A stretch of DNA of 46,242 bases, from assembly GCA_022616275.1 (NCBI GenBank), contig JAKEFB010000166.1, forward strand, positions 1-46,242. Direction: 5' to 3'. The position numbers and the translations under genes are program-made. Origin of the DNA: Chloroflexota bacterium. GTDB taxonomy: Bacteria > Chloroflexota > Anaerolineae > Promineifilales > Promineifilaceae. The notes beneath the pieces were generated by a model. It made no database searches and was not told the DNA's origin. It worked only from the letters and a program-made list of their open reading frames with translations. Shown here piece after piece: positions 1 to 8,900 of this stretch; position 1 is the first letter of the stretch, and each line of letters begins with the position of its first letter.

Positions 1-287
1 AACCCGCCCCAACCGGTATCGCCCGAGTTCTGGCCAAAGACGCTAACGTGGGTGTGTGATGATTGTTCGTAGTTATAGAGGATGCTGATTTTGTTCCACC
101 CATCTTGCCGGGCGGCGCGGGCTTCTGTTTGATGGCTACCCCAGAAGTAATTGTAAATGTAAATGGCGCTTCCGCTTTTATCCCAGTGCCAGCTACCCCA
201 CTGGTGAGCGCTGGCTATATTGATGTTGAGGGCTAATAAACAGGCAAAGGCCAGCAAGCCAACGATAAGCTTGACGCGTTCTTTCAT
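1..287 (-). CDS. Secreted metalloprotease-like protein, N-terminal part (cut by window edge)
   Basis: The frame opens at ATG 287, with AAGGAG about seven bases upstream, and runs off the left edge. The first ~27 residues (MKERVKLIVGLLAFACLLAL...) form a signal peptide ending near ASAHQW. The mature part matches the protein at 2512-3540 closely in layout: a W-rich start (WGSWHWDKSGS against FGWHWNRNGS), then an SHTHVSVF and GDTGWGGL stretch matching SHTDISVF and GNTGWGGL. It is therefore a paralogue of that secreted metalloprotease-like protein, transcribed away from it. The catalytic region lies outside the window, so activity cannot be judged. Confidence 0.8.
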   Translation of the reverse strand, partial: MKERVKLIVGLLAFACLLALNINIASAHQWGSWHWDKSGSAIYIYNYFWGSHQTEARAARQDGWNKISILYNYEQSSHTHVSVFGQNSGDTGWGG

Positions 288-775
288 TTTGTTTCTCCTT
301 AGGATGGTAATCCTGGCTCAGCGGGTCTAATTGTCTTCAAGAGCTTTCCAGGGCTTACCTGATACAGAACAATTCTTAATCTGAAAAATCTTGTTGACGG
401 TGAGAGGGGCTGATGGGTGTCGTTAGCTATCTATGGTGTATGGGTGTTTTCACCTCCTTGTGTATTTATTGGCGACGGTTGAAGCTATCGTAGAAAAGCA
501 TAATGACCCGGACAGGTATTAGCCATTGGTTGAAATACACCGCTAATGTATAAAAATTGACAACGGTCCCCACACTACCCGAAAGCCCGCAGGTTGGGAC
601 ACGAAGCGTGTCCGGGAAACCTCCGAACATTCCCTGGGACATCAGCGGCTGGCAGGGCGCGTCACCGCCGTCCGCTCTGATAAAAAGCACGGCCAGTCGC
701 TCGACGTCCAATCGGACAGCCTCTTGTTTTTGGAAGGACCAGGGTACAAAACGGCTATATTTGTCGGGAAAAGGC
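288..775. other. Intergenic region, no convincing gene
   Basis: This is the 5' flank of the left-edge gene plus about 300 bases of unassigned sequence. A strong Shine-Dalgarno-like AAGGAGGTG lies on the minus strand at 451-459, about 165 bases before the ATG at 287, and opens only an eight-codon frame. A perfect 7-bp hairpin (GGACACG-AAG-CGTGTCC) lies at 597-613. Open frames here (for example 557-796 plus and 466-711 minus) have no recognisable domain or ribosome-binding site and are not called. Confidence 0.5.
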
Positions 776-784
776 CAGATGAGT
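776..784. repeat. Target-site duplication, left copy
   Basis: CAGATGAGT directly abuts the left end of the insertion sequence and is repeated exactly at 2216-2224 beyond its right end. Confidence 0.9.
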
Positions 785-2215
785 CAGCAATTCTAAATTC
801 AAAATTGGTTTTCAAGCTCAGGGCGGCGCGTCAATTCTAAGCCGTCAAGCATAAAGGAAAATAAGGATTCCCAACTATCGAAAACGATGTAACGGGTTAA
901 GGCCTTCAAGTCATTGAAGAAGGTGCGACGGACGGCTAAGGTGTCGCGTAACAGGCGATAGACCTTGTTGACCAAGTGTAGGGCAGTGTGAACCAGAAAG
1001 GCTAGTAGGTTGAGGGAGAAAAAGACATTAGCCAGATGGCTGCTGCCATGACCGAAGTTATGGTTGAGATTGTAGCCTTTGGTCTTGAGGACATTGATGT
1101 TTTCGTTTTCGACTTTCCACCGGGTCCGGCCGACTTTGGCCAGGTGGGCGACATTGGCGGTGGTGAGGAGATGATTCGTCACCCAGGCATTGTGATAGAG
1201 AACCTCGCCGCTTTTTTCGTGGGTGATAGTCAGCTCCAGCCAGTTGACCAGGAGGGCATCCTCTCCAGCCCGCAGCGGCACCTGATTGACAAAGCGATAA
1301 GTGTAGAGTTCGCCATGCCGGCCGTTCCAGCGACGAATCTGATGGGTTGCTAAGCCGTTCACGCCCTCCAGGGAGGCAATCCATTCATAGAGGGTGGTGT
1401 GGGAATCGGGTTTGGCGACAAAGACGAAAAACTGCTGATACGGCTGGTCAATCAACGCGCACAAGGGCTGGTTGGCATGCAAGTCATCACCCAGAAAAGT
1501 GACCGTCCGGGGTGGATAGCGATGATGATGGCGCTCCAGCCAGCGTTTGACGGCGGCCCGTTCACAATCCTGTTTCTCTTGTCCATCCTGGGGAACGATG
1601 AACTCCGGTGGTAAGGACAACACATGGGGTGAATCGGGTTTGACCATCACTGGCGTAATGGCCCTGTGATAATAATGCATCTGCCCACTGCGGTCTTGCC
1701 GCCGGGAACACTGTTCACAGAAGATTTTCTCTGAGGAGTGGAAGACGACCCCGTCAAAAGTAATCAGGTACGTCCCTTGATAGTCCTCAAAGGAGGCTAA
1801 ATGGCCGCTGTGGGCCAACTCGTCAACCACCCACTCGAAATCTGCCTGAAAATGCCCCGGCCTTATCGGGTCCAACAGGTTGCCTATCTGGTTGTCGCTG
1901 GGAATTTTCTTCACCCCGAACAGCGTTGCCACATTGTCTCGCCCTTTGCGTTGATGCATATCCCGTTGGTGGGCCAGAAACGATGGCGATTGCATGAAAA
2001 AGACTGAAAAGGCCGAGGCCGCCGCATCGGCTATCTCGTACTGGGTGTTGTTACTCGCCTGGCGATGGTCTGGCAAGCTTTGCCACCTCGCCTGAAATCG
2101 TTCCACAATATGGCTCAGTGACAGGGTTTCGGACATCGGGTTCTCCTTTACAAAAGGCTTGACCCTATCACATTTTTGCCCTGCTGTCACTCAAGTCTTG
2201 AATTTAGAATTGCTG
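785..2215 (-). mobile_element. Complete insertion sequence, 1431 bp
   Basis: The element is bounded by perfect 18-bp terminal inverted repeats, CAGCAATTCTAAATTCAA at 785-802 and its reverse complement at 2198-2215. It is flanked on both sides by the 9-bp direct repeat CAGATGAGT (776-784 and 2216-2224). It carries one DDE transposase gene on the minus strand whose stop codon lies inside the left inverted repeat. The exact ends and intact target duplication point to a fairly recent insertion. Removing the element and one repeat copy joins two stretches of apparently non-coding DNA between the two metalloprotease paralogues. Confidence 0.95.
799..2136 (-). CDS. DDE transposase (IS4-like / ISNCY-type)
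   Basis: A 445-residue transposase. The start is taken as ATG 2136 (MSETLSLSHIVERF), preceded by AAGGAG six bases upstream, not the upstream in-frame ATG at 2190. Candidate catalytic acidic residues lie in ITFDGVVFHSS (first Asp), VTFLGDDLHANQP (second Asp) and RTRWKVENENINVLK (Glu), the last being the usual Y/W-x-x-E-x-x-N/K type context of DDE transposases. A CEQCSRR stretch next to the first Asp and the GYNLNHNFGHG motif after the Glu resemble a group usually filed as ISNCY or IS4-like; the exact family is from memory. The frame is intact and the gene lies wholly between the inverted repeats, so the element may be active. Confidence 0.9.
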   Translation of the reverse strand: MSETLSLSHIVERFQARWQSLPDHRQASNNTQYEIADAAASAFSVFFMQSPSFLAHQRDMHQRKGRDNVATLFGVKKIPSDNQIGNLLDPIRPGHFQADFEWVVDELAHSGHLASFEDYQGTYLITFDGVVFHSSEKIFCEQCSRRQDRSGQMHYYHRAITPVMVKPDSPHVLSLPPEFIVPQDGQEKQDCERAAVKRWLERHHHRYPPRTVTFLGDDLHANQPLCALIDQPYQQFFVFVAKPDSHTTLYEWIASLEGVNGLATHQIRRWNGRHGELYTYRFVNQVPLRAGEDALLVNWLELTITHEKSGEVLYHNAWVTNHLLTTANVAHLAKVGRTRWKVENENINVLKTKGYNLNHNFGHGSSHLANVFFSLNLLAFLVHTALHLVNKVYRLLRDTLAVRRTFFNDLKALTRYIVFDSWESLFSFMLDGLELTRRPELENQF

Positions 2216-2224
2216 CAGATGAGT
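2216..2224. repeat. Target-site duplication, right copy
   Basis: CAGATGAGT directly follows the right inverted repeat of the insertion sequence and equals the left copy at 776-784. Confidence 0.9.
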
Positions 2225-2511
2225 ATTGCCTCTGGAGTGGGTAATGTTTTATACTGTCAACTGGGGCGGGCCTAATTCTTCGATAGCGGGTTACATAATG
2301 GATTATGCGCGCATATTGGCAGCATACTTTTCCCCACAACCTATCCGGGCGCGGCCGGGTTGGACGGTAAAGGCTGGCAGTGCGGCATGAGAAAAAGGAG
2401 GTGGTGCTTCCGCTTGTAAGCTTCCAGATTGGATCAGTCGTGTGTTTGTTTCTTTAGCCGCACTTTTGCGGCGGGTTCCCTATTTTGAGGAATATGAGAA
2501 AGGAGGAAGCA
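2225..2511 (+). other. Leader region of the metalloprotease-like gene, with orphan ribosome-binding site and mini-frame
   Basis: No full gene is visible. At about 2394-2404 a strong AAAAAGGAGGTG is followed by GTG codons opening a short hydrophobic frame (VVLPLVSFQIGSVVCLFL, then stop near 2458). Just after it is a small hairpin, GCCGC-N6-GCGGC, around 2457-2475. The true gene start follows at 2512 with its own AGGAGG. The arrangement could be a leader peptide, but this is only suggestive. Confidence 0.3.
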
Positions 2512-3540
2512 ATGTTTTCTCGACGATCTGTTCGGGTAATTAGCCTGGCCATTGCTCTGATGCTATTGGCCGTGAGCCTGAGTGGCGGCATCGCCTTCGG
2601 CCACAATTGGAGCTGTGGTTCCTTCGGCTGGCACTGGAACCGCAATGGTTCAAGCGTAACTATTGGTGTTTACAATACGGCCACTTACTACAACGAAGCC
2701 AACGCCGCTCGAAACGATTGGAGCGTCAACACCATTCTCTACCTACCCAATAGAACCTCACACACCGACATCAGCGTCTTCGACGGCAACTACGGCAACA
2801 CCGGCTGGGGCGGGTTGGCCGAAATCATTAACTACAGTGGTTGCCACATTAGCCACGGCCACGCCCGGTTGAACTATTACTATAATTACTCCTCGGCCGA
2901 TAAGCGAGGTATCTTCTGCCAGGAGATCGGCCACCTGTTTGGCCTGGACCACAGTAACGATGGCTGCATGGGCAAAGGCTATTACAACAACTCCAACGTT
3001 ACCGTCCAGCATAACTGGAACGACATCTACAATAAATACCGCTATCCGCATAGCGCCCCACAGGAGGCGGGCGAAACCCCCGTCTGGCACGCTTACTGGC
3101 ACAACAATCCGGCCACGCTGGCCGAGGCCCAAGCCCTGGCCTCAGATATTGTGGTTGTTCAGGTTACCGGCGTCGAGCGTGGCCCCGATATTGTCCCTGC
3201 CTCTTCCACGGCAGACCGGCACAACGACCGCCTTCCCACCAGCCGGGTTAGTCTGCAGGTGAGCCAGGTCCTCAAAGGGAATGCCCAGGGTACGCTGGAG
3301 CTATTCTTCACGGGAACCGATGGTCAGTACATCGCCGGAGACGCACCCTACGTTGCAGGCCAGAGCTACGTCTTGTTCTTGCAGCCGCGCGGGGATGGTA
3401 CTTACCTGACCATTTCACCCCTCGGCCGGTACGCTGTTGAAGACGGCAAGTTGGTGCCGGCGGCTGATTGGGGCTTTGCGCCCTCGCTCGCCGGGCAAAG
3501 TGTTGACGACCTGGCTCAGCAATTGAGCGCGACCGATTAG
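2512..3540 (+). CDS. Secreted metalloprotease-like protein with C-terminal VSQVLKG domain
   Basis: The 342-residue protein starts at ATG 2512, six bases after AGGAGG; an in-frame TTG at 2485 is disfavoured. Residues 1-28 are a signal peptide (ISLAIALMLLAVSLSGG). Residues ~30-180 form a small protease-like domain with a zincin-type motif CQEIGHLFGLDH: Gln137-Glu138-x-x-His141-x-x-Gly144-x-x-His147. Met in DGCMGKG just after could be a Met-turn. The first zinc-ligand His of HExxHxxGxxH is replaced by Gln, so either zinc is bound by fewer ligands or the protein is catalytically weak. Residues ~205-340 are a separate domain (VSLQVSQVLKG, YVLFLQPRGDGTY, SPLGRYAVEDGKL) that is also found in the next gene. 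Followed by a terminator at 3571-3604. Confidence 0.8.
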   Translation: MFSRRSVRVISLAIALMLLAVSLSGGIAFGHNWSCGSFGWHWNRNGSSVTIGVYNTATYYNEANAARNDWSVNTILYLPNRTSHTDISVFDGNYGNTGWGGLAEIINYSGCHISHGHARLNYYYNYSSADKRGIFCQEIGHLFGLDHSNDGCMGKGYYNNSNVTVQHNWNDIYNKYRYPHSAPQEAGETPVWHAYWHNNPATLAEAQALASDIVVVQVTGVERGPDIVPASSTADRHNDRLPTSRVSLQVSQVLKGNAQGTLELFFTGTDGQYIAGDAPYVAGQSYVLFLQPRGDGTYLTISPLGRYAVEDGKLVPAADWGFAPSLAGQSVDDLAQQLSATD

Positions 3541-3570
3541 AGAGCCCACGAGTAACGGCTAAAGGATAAA

Positions 3571-3604
3571 GGAGGCAACTATTCTAGCTGCCTCCTTTTC
3601 TGTT
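3571..3604 (+). terminator. Rho-independent terminator
   Basis: GGAGGCA and TGCCTCC form a 7-bp stem (3571-3577 with 3589-3595), extended by CTA/TAG after one mismatch. It is followed by TTTTCTGTTT, and lies 30 bases after the stop of the metalloprotease-like gene. Confidence 0.75.
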
Positions 3605-3703
3605 TGTGGAACCAAACGGTTGGTGGCGGCGTTATAAAAGTATTACGAATGGTTGAACTATTGCTGGTTGAACCAATTATTATAGTCAATGAAGAGGTGC
3701 AAG

Positions 3704-4315
3704 ATGAAAAGAATCACTCGTTTACACCTGTATATCTTGCTGGCGCTCTTCGGCGTAGCGGTAGCCGGCTGCAGCGGCCGCGCCCCTGAGAACACCCCCG
3801 AAGCGGCAACTGCGACACCAGTCGCCCAGCCAACAGAAGAGGCGGGTGAGGGTAACCCCGTCGTGTCAGGACCGGTCATGGGTATGCCGGCGGAGAACTT
3901 TGCCAGCCTGGAGGAAATGGTAGCCTCGGCCGACGCGATTGTGCTCGCTACAGTTCGTGAGGCAGGGCCGGGGCGGACCGTCGGAGAAGGAGACGCAGCC
4001 CTTTCCTTTACGGATTACACCCTGGAGGTGAGCCAGGTGTTGAAAGGCCCGGCCGACCTGCAAACGCTGAAGATTGAAGCGGTGGGCGGCATTACTTCGG
4101 CCGGGCCGGGCTACCAGATAGGCGCGACCTACCTGCTGTTCCTCCGGGAGCGGACAGACCTGCCCGAAGGTTACTACCGGGAAGTGTCGCCGCAGGGGCT
4201 TTTCCAGGTTGGCGACGATGGATTACTGGTAGCCAGCGTTGAGGATCCAGTCACCCAGGCGCTGGCTGGAAAGACCCTGGACGAAGCTATCACGGTGCTG
4301 GATCTGGAGTCTTGA
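3704..4315 (+). CDS. Lipoprotein with the same C-terminal domain as the upstream protease
   Basis: A 203-residue lipoprotein. ATG 3704 is preferred to the in-frame ATG 3689 because GAAGAGGTG sits five bases before it. The signal sequence ends in a lipobox VAGC with the lipidated Cys at residue 23, followed by a Pro/Thr/Ala/Glu-rich linker (to ~50). The rest resembles residues ~205-340 of the 2512-3540 protein: a 'SADAIVLATV' strand, YTLEVSQVLKG, G-x-x-YLLFLRE, YREVSPQGLFQVGDDG and a closing ALAGKTLDEA. It is probably displayed on the outer face of the membrane. The function of the shared domain is unknown. The gene is likely monocistronic, with terminators on both sides. Confidence 0.8.
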   Translation: MKRITRLHLYILLALFGVAVAGCSGRAPENTPEAATATPVAQPTEEAGEGNPVVSGPVMGMPAENFASLEEMVASADAIVLATVREAGPGRTVGEGDAALSFTDYTLEVSQVLKGPADLQTLKIEAVGGITSAGPGYQIGATYLLFLRERTDLPEGYYREVSPQGLFQVGDDGLLVASVEDPVTQALAGKTLDEAITVLDLES

Positions 4316-4342
4316 CGCCAGGTAGCCAACGAATACACTTCA

Positions 4343-4380
4343 AACAGCCCAGACGCCTCGCTCCGTCTGGGCTGTTTTTT
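4343..4380 (+). terminator. Strong rho-independent terminator
   Basis: A perfect 13-bp stem (AACAGCCCAGACG at 4343-4355, CGTCTGGGCTGTT at 4364-4376) with an 8-base loop runs into a T6 tract. Confidence 0.9.
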
Positions 4381-4408
4381 ATCAAGTGGCGCATCACGAC
4401 AGCACCAT

Positions 4409-4833
4409 TTATAGGGTAACCAGGGTGCGAACTATAAGCCACAAGCCAAGCAAAGTCACCACAACCGCCGCTACGGCCGGCGCATAGCCAGACACTCGGT
4501 CAAACTGAGGTTTCTCCAACAATACGCTTTGGGCGCGAATAAACAGCGCCCCAATCGCAATGAGTACGGCAGCGATCCCCAGGCTATAGGTGATGATTAG
4601 CCCGGCCCCACGGCGACCTGGCTAACGTTCAGCGCCACCAGGAGAATAGCCAGGGCGTCAAAGGTGGGAACGATCCCGTGCATCACCCCCATCTCAGCAG
4701 TCCGATCCAGCGTAGATATTGGGTGCTGGCAATCTGGCCGGCCGTTGAGAGAGCCAGTGCGCCAATAACAATCACGCCGGCCGTGTGCGAGAAAGTTGTG
4801 GCCACGCCAATTAAGACGGCTGGGTGCCCATTC
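4409..4833 (-). pseudogene. Remnant of a NicO/RcnA-type nickel/cobalt transporter
   Basis: Translating the minus strand in three successive frames recovers pieces of one transporter. First comes GHPAVLIGVATTFSHTAG and an adjoining membrane segment ending LRWIGLL (about 4833-4695). Then HGIVPTFDALAILLVALN (about 4680-4620), in another frame. Then a C-terminal stretch beginning LIITYSLGIAAVLIAIGALF and ending at TAA 4409. The order and the FSHTAG and GIVP-x-x-DA signatures fit the NicO high-affinity nickel transporter family. The N-terminal half is missing (a TAG lies directly before GHPAV), the His-rich loop between the first two pieces is deleted, and there are at least two frame changes. It cannot encode a working transporter. 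Confidence 0.7.
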
Positions 4834-4950
4834 TATTTCCCTCCAGGTGTTGATAACCTGTTGCCAGTTCCAGCCAACATGGCCAATAGGAAGCTAATTA
4901 TATGAGGGGTGTGCATAACTCAAGTGAATGCAGCCGTAATGACCAAAAGA

Positions 4951-4984
4951 GACCGGCCGGGCTTTGCCAAAACCCCGGCCGGCC
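4951..4984 (-). repeat. GACCGGCCGGG hairpin, first copy
   Basis: GACCGGCCGGG and CCCGGCCGG-type arms enclose GCTTTGCCAAAA-like loop sequence. A near-identical copy lies at 5681-5714. Read on the minus strand the stem is followed by TCTCTTTTGG, so it may act as a terminator in that direction. Confidence 0.6.
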
Positions 4985-5079
4985 CCGCCACCCAGGACCA
5001 ATGTCTCCAAAAAATTTATCTTACTATATGGTTTTTCGGTAGTTGGAGTTTCTAACCTCAAGATAGAGTAGAGGTAGGT

Positions 5080-5613
5080 GTGCAAAAAGATCCATCCGTC
5101 GAACGGCCTGAAAAAAAGCAGGTAATTCACTTGATACGCAAACTTCATCCTTTCGATCCCGAGCATGAAATTGCCCTTGCCAGGCTCCGTGAGTTTGATC
5201 AAGATAAGTTGTTTGAGACGTTAATGTCAATAGTCCTTTCAAATAGTCGTATGCGGCACCACGCAGCCAAAGTTTTGTTCATCCTCGATGCAAATCGTGC
5301 AGTCAGCCTCGTTTTGCCTCTGTTAAGTGATCCAGATGCATCTATGCGCCAGCATATCTGTGGCCTCTTATCCGACGACAAGAACGAGCAGAGTATTGAA
5401 CCACTGATAAGGACGATGTTAAACGATCCTGACAATGATGTGCGCCGTATGGCTGCCTGGGCCTTGGGAAAGCTTAGGGATAAGCGGGCACTTCCTGCCC
5501 TTCGGTGGGTACAGGAGCATGATCATGGGGCCGGCTTTGAGGGGCGCACAGTGAGCGATGAAGCCGCTAGAGCCATCGAGAATATTTTGGAGGACAGTGA
5601 ACCAGAGTGCTGA
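5080..5613 (+). CDS. Small HEAT-repeat protein
   Basis: A 177-residue protein starting at GTG 5080, with a GAGGTAG ribosome-binding site just upstream. From residue ~45 it consists of helical HEAT/PBS-lyase-type repeats, for example RHHAAKVLFILDANRAVSLV, DASMRQHICGLLSDDKNEQS and DNDVRRMAAWALGKLRDKRA, the last two matching the HEAT_2 pattern best. There is no signal peptide or catalytic motif, so a cytoplasmic protein-protein scaffold is most likely. Its GC content is lower than that of neighbouring genes. It stands alone between two copies of the GACCGGCCGGG hairpin. Confidence 0.75.
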   Translation: MQKDPSVERPEKKQVIHLIRKLHPFDPEHEIALARLREFDQDKLFETLMSIVLSNSRMRHHAAKVLFILDANRAVSLVLPLLSDPDASMRQHICGLLSDDKNEQSIEPLIRTMLNDPDNDVRRMAAWALGKLRDKRALPALRWVQEHDHGAGFEGRTVSDEAARAIENILEDSEPEC

Positions 5614-5680
5614 AAGGTAGCAGTTTGGTGGCTCTCTCGCCACTCTACTGCTTATTATAGTCTGAGACTAATGGCACGAA

Positions 5681-5720
5681 GACCGGCCGGGATTTACCAA
5701 AACCCCGGCCGGTCTCTTTG
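5681..5720 (+). terminator. GACCGGCCGGG hairpin, second copy; likely terminator
   Basis: Perfect 11-bp arms GACCGGCCGGG (5681-5691) and CCCGGCCGGTC (5704-5714) are followed by TCTCTTTG. The same palindrome, with a slightly different loop, occurs at 4951-4984. Confidence 0.7.
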
Positions 5721-5989
5721 TCACTCATCGGCCGGTTCAACACCCCACAGGAAAGACACCATCCGCCGGCCGTGCCAGCGAACCCCAACCCGAAGCACCA
5801 CCACAGCCGGCCGGCAAACCCCCTCGCCCCTATCGGCTTATCAGTTGTTAATCCGCTGCCCCGCCCATCCACTGTCGTCCATCGCTGGTCCAAGCTTTGC
5901 CCTGGACACGCGCCTGTCGTCAAACTGGTTATTGGTTACTGGCCACAGGACCAATAACCAATAACCAATAACTGAATAACAGCCAGGCC
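5721..5989. repeat. Non-coding stretch with ATTGGTTATTGG-type inverted repeat
   Basis: No gene is seen. At 5927-5972 the arm GGTTATTGGTT is answered by repeated ACCAATAACCAATAACC on the other side of a short spacer, giving an imperfect AT-rich hairpin. Related repeats occur at 22565-22618 and 33461-33530. Confidence 0.6.
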
Positions 5990-8900
5990 CTAAGGCTCCA
6001 TCCTCAACACCACCGGCAGGTAGATATACAAGAGCGGCGAGCCGAACGTGCCGGAAATGGTCTGTCCGGGGGCGACCGTGCCCGATTGGACGCTCTCATC
6101 AATAACGACCCCAGCCTCAATCGTCTGGATCGTCAGCGTGAAAGTAACCGTCGTCGCCAGCAGCGAGCCGTCAATCGTCCAGGTGAAGTACAGGTTCTCC
6201 GGGCTGGACGGGCCATCCGGGTTACCATAGCCGGCCGGCGTCTCCGGAACCCAAATCTCCTGGCTGAGGCCGCTGTGGCTGCAGCTCGCCCCCGGAATGT
6301 CCGAGGCGCACACGCCCTCGCAGTGCTTGCCCGTGATGCCCAGGCCGCCGGCCGACTGCCCCCCGGGGAGCGTGACCTCCATAAACAGGTCCGGGTTGTC
6401 CATCTCCAGCAGCAGCAGCGCCCCCGTTGCCGGCTGGGCCACGTTGTCTACCACCTGGCTCCAGCTACTACCGGCCCCGGCCAGGTCTATCTCAAACCGC
6501 GTGAGGTCATATTGGTCGTGGTTGCTGCCGGGCGTCCCGTCGTCGTAAACCGCCTGGTCCTGCTCCAGCCAGATCGTCAGCCCATGCACCTGCAGCGCGC
6601 CGCCGTTGGCGTTGCCTACCCGGTGGACGTTGTCGGCCCAATTGGCCACCACGGCGTTGCCCAGGGCGGTAATCACGTTCCCGGCCGCCGTGTGGATGGC
6701 GTTGCCGGCCGGGAACGCCGCCTGGAGCTGTTGGGCAAACGATTGCAGGTCGCGCTGGCCGCTGTCGCCCTGCATCACCTCGGCGTTGGCCGCCGCGTTG
6801 TGGATGGCCATCGTCTGCGGGCAGTCCGGGTCTTCGCCGTCTATTAGCCCGTCCAGGCCGCCGTTGTCCACGTTATCGTTGCATGTCCCGGCCGGGCCGC
6901 CGTCTTCTCCCTCGGCCGCCACGGCCGCGTTGATCGCCGCCGCCAACTGGCTAATGCGCTGCATCAGCGTCCCCGCTGCCCCTGGCGCACCCACCTGGCC
7001 CAGGTCAACGGCCGAGAGCGTATGGTCCAGCGTCGTCTGGTTGTCGTTGTCGGCCGCGAACGTCTGGACGATCAGCCCGGCCAGCTCCTCGTCGCCCTGG
7101 TGCGGGTCGGCAATCATGGCGGCCACGACGTGGTCGTAGCGGACCCCGCCTCCGCCGGCCGTCGGGTCGTCCATCCAATCTTCCGAAGCAACCATGAAAT
7201 TGGCCAGCTCCTGCACCTCGTAGGCCATTTCCACGGTGGCCGTGGTGCAGGTCACAAACGCCAGCAGGTTGAGCACCCGCCGCCCGGCAAAAACGCCGTC
7301 GCGGGTGAAGCCGGCGCCGTCCAGGCCCGTCCTGATTTCCGGCAGCGTTAACCGGTCCTCGCCGGGGTGGGTCTCGTCGTAGCAAATGCTGCGCCAGGCG
7401 TCGCCGTGGTCTTCGGGGGAAAGAAGGTACCGGCCGGCCGGGTAATGCTCGACCAGCCAGGCGCCAAAGTCCCGCAGCGTGTCGGGCTGGCCCATGTTCG
7501 CGTCGCCCAGGTTCAGCCGCAGCGTGCTGGTAGCCACCTTGTGGTAGAAAATGCGGCTGCTGTGCGGGTCGGGGTCGCCGGCGAAGAGGGCGGCGTCCGA
7601 ATCTATCTGGGAAACGGCGTTGACCAGGGCCGTCGAGCCGTTGGCCACCAAGGATTGGTAGATGGTGCTTTCCCAATGGGTATGTTCCCCGGCCGAATAG
7701 ACGCCCACCGTCCACTCGGCCTGGGGCAGGCTGGGGCTGCCGGTGTGCGCTGCCAGCTCGGCCGCGCCGCTGCCCGCGCCAATGTCGCCGGGACTACTCC
7801 AGCCTCCCCCGCCCAGCCGCTCGGCAAATTTCAGGTTGCCGCCGTCGCTCCAGACAGCCACCGCCCGGGCCGGGTCCAGCCCGGCCGCGTGGACGGCCGC
7901 CACCGACGGCAGCGTGTAGCCGGCGCCGGCCGCCACCGTCCCCTCTATCGTCCAGCTCCCCCCGGCCGCCGCCGAGGCCCACTTCAGGTCCGGCAGGCCG
8001 GAGTAGACCCCGACGGCGGTGTTGTCCTCCAGGACGGCCAGGTCCAGGTTGACGCCCGTATCCAGCAGGGTGGCCGTAGACCAGCTCTGGCTGGCGTTGG
8101 ACCAGTTGGTGGTCCGCACCTGGGGGGCCGCGGACGGCGGCGCGCAAAAGTCGGCGTCGTAGAAGTCCGGGAACGTCAGCCGGACGTTGCCGTGCTGGTC
8201 GGCCGACAGGCCCAGCTTCTGGTAATTGCCCAGGATCGTCATCGCCGGCCGGCCGGGGATCTCCGTCATAGCGCCCCAACTATCGCCGTCCCAGACGGCC
8301 GCCTGCGGCCACAACAGCGGGATCACCCCGGCGCAAGCGGTGCTGGCCGAGCTGACAATGTCATACCAGGCCGCCACCGCCTGCTGGCGTGTCTCGCCGC
8401 TAACCAGTGTCGAAGTAAAGGTGACGTCCGTAAAGTGCTCGCAGGGCACCGGCAGGTAAGGGTAGTTCAAGGGCTTACAAAGCGTGCCGTCGGCCGCCAT
8501 CACTTCCTGCTCGTCCACCCAGGCGCTGCCGTCCCAGCGGCGCGACAAAATACGCAATGTGGCGTCGCGGCTGCAATCCGGGTAATGGTTGACTTGTGTG
8601 TAAGCCCAGACCAGGATGGCTGCCCCGCTGCTGTCTACGGCGATGGAGGGATTGTGGTAGACGTGCGAGGTGCTGGCGCTGTTGGCCGGCGGGGCCAGGG
8701 TCAGGCTGGTTTGCCATTCGACGTCGGCGTCAGCCTGGGGAGCCAGCCGCGCTGTCTGCAGCAGGCCGCGTACCTGGGGATAGAAGTTGGGATTGCCGGC
8801 GGGGTCTACGCAACTGGTGATGTCGGCCTCCGGCTGCTGGACCCAGACCGCCAGGGCAAAACCTTCCCGCGAGAAGGCTACGTCTGGCTGGAGTTCCGGG

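Noticed and set aside
557-796. Plus-strand frame interrupted by the insertion sequence
   Set aside because: If the insertion is removed the frame continues for about 19 codons, but there is no ribosome-binding site or domain, so a disrupted gene cannot be claimed.
4678-4905. 75-codon plus-strand frame in the transporter remnant
   Set aside because: The minus strand of the same DNA spells transporter membrane segments, and the plus frame has no support.
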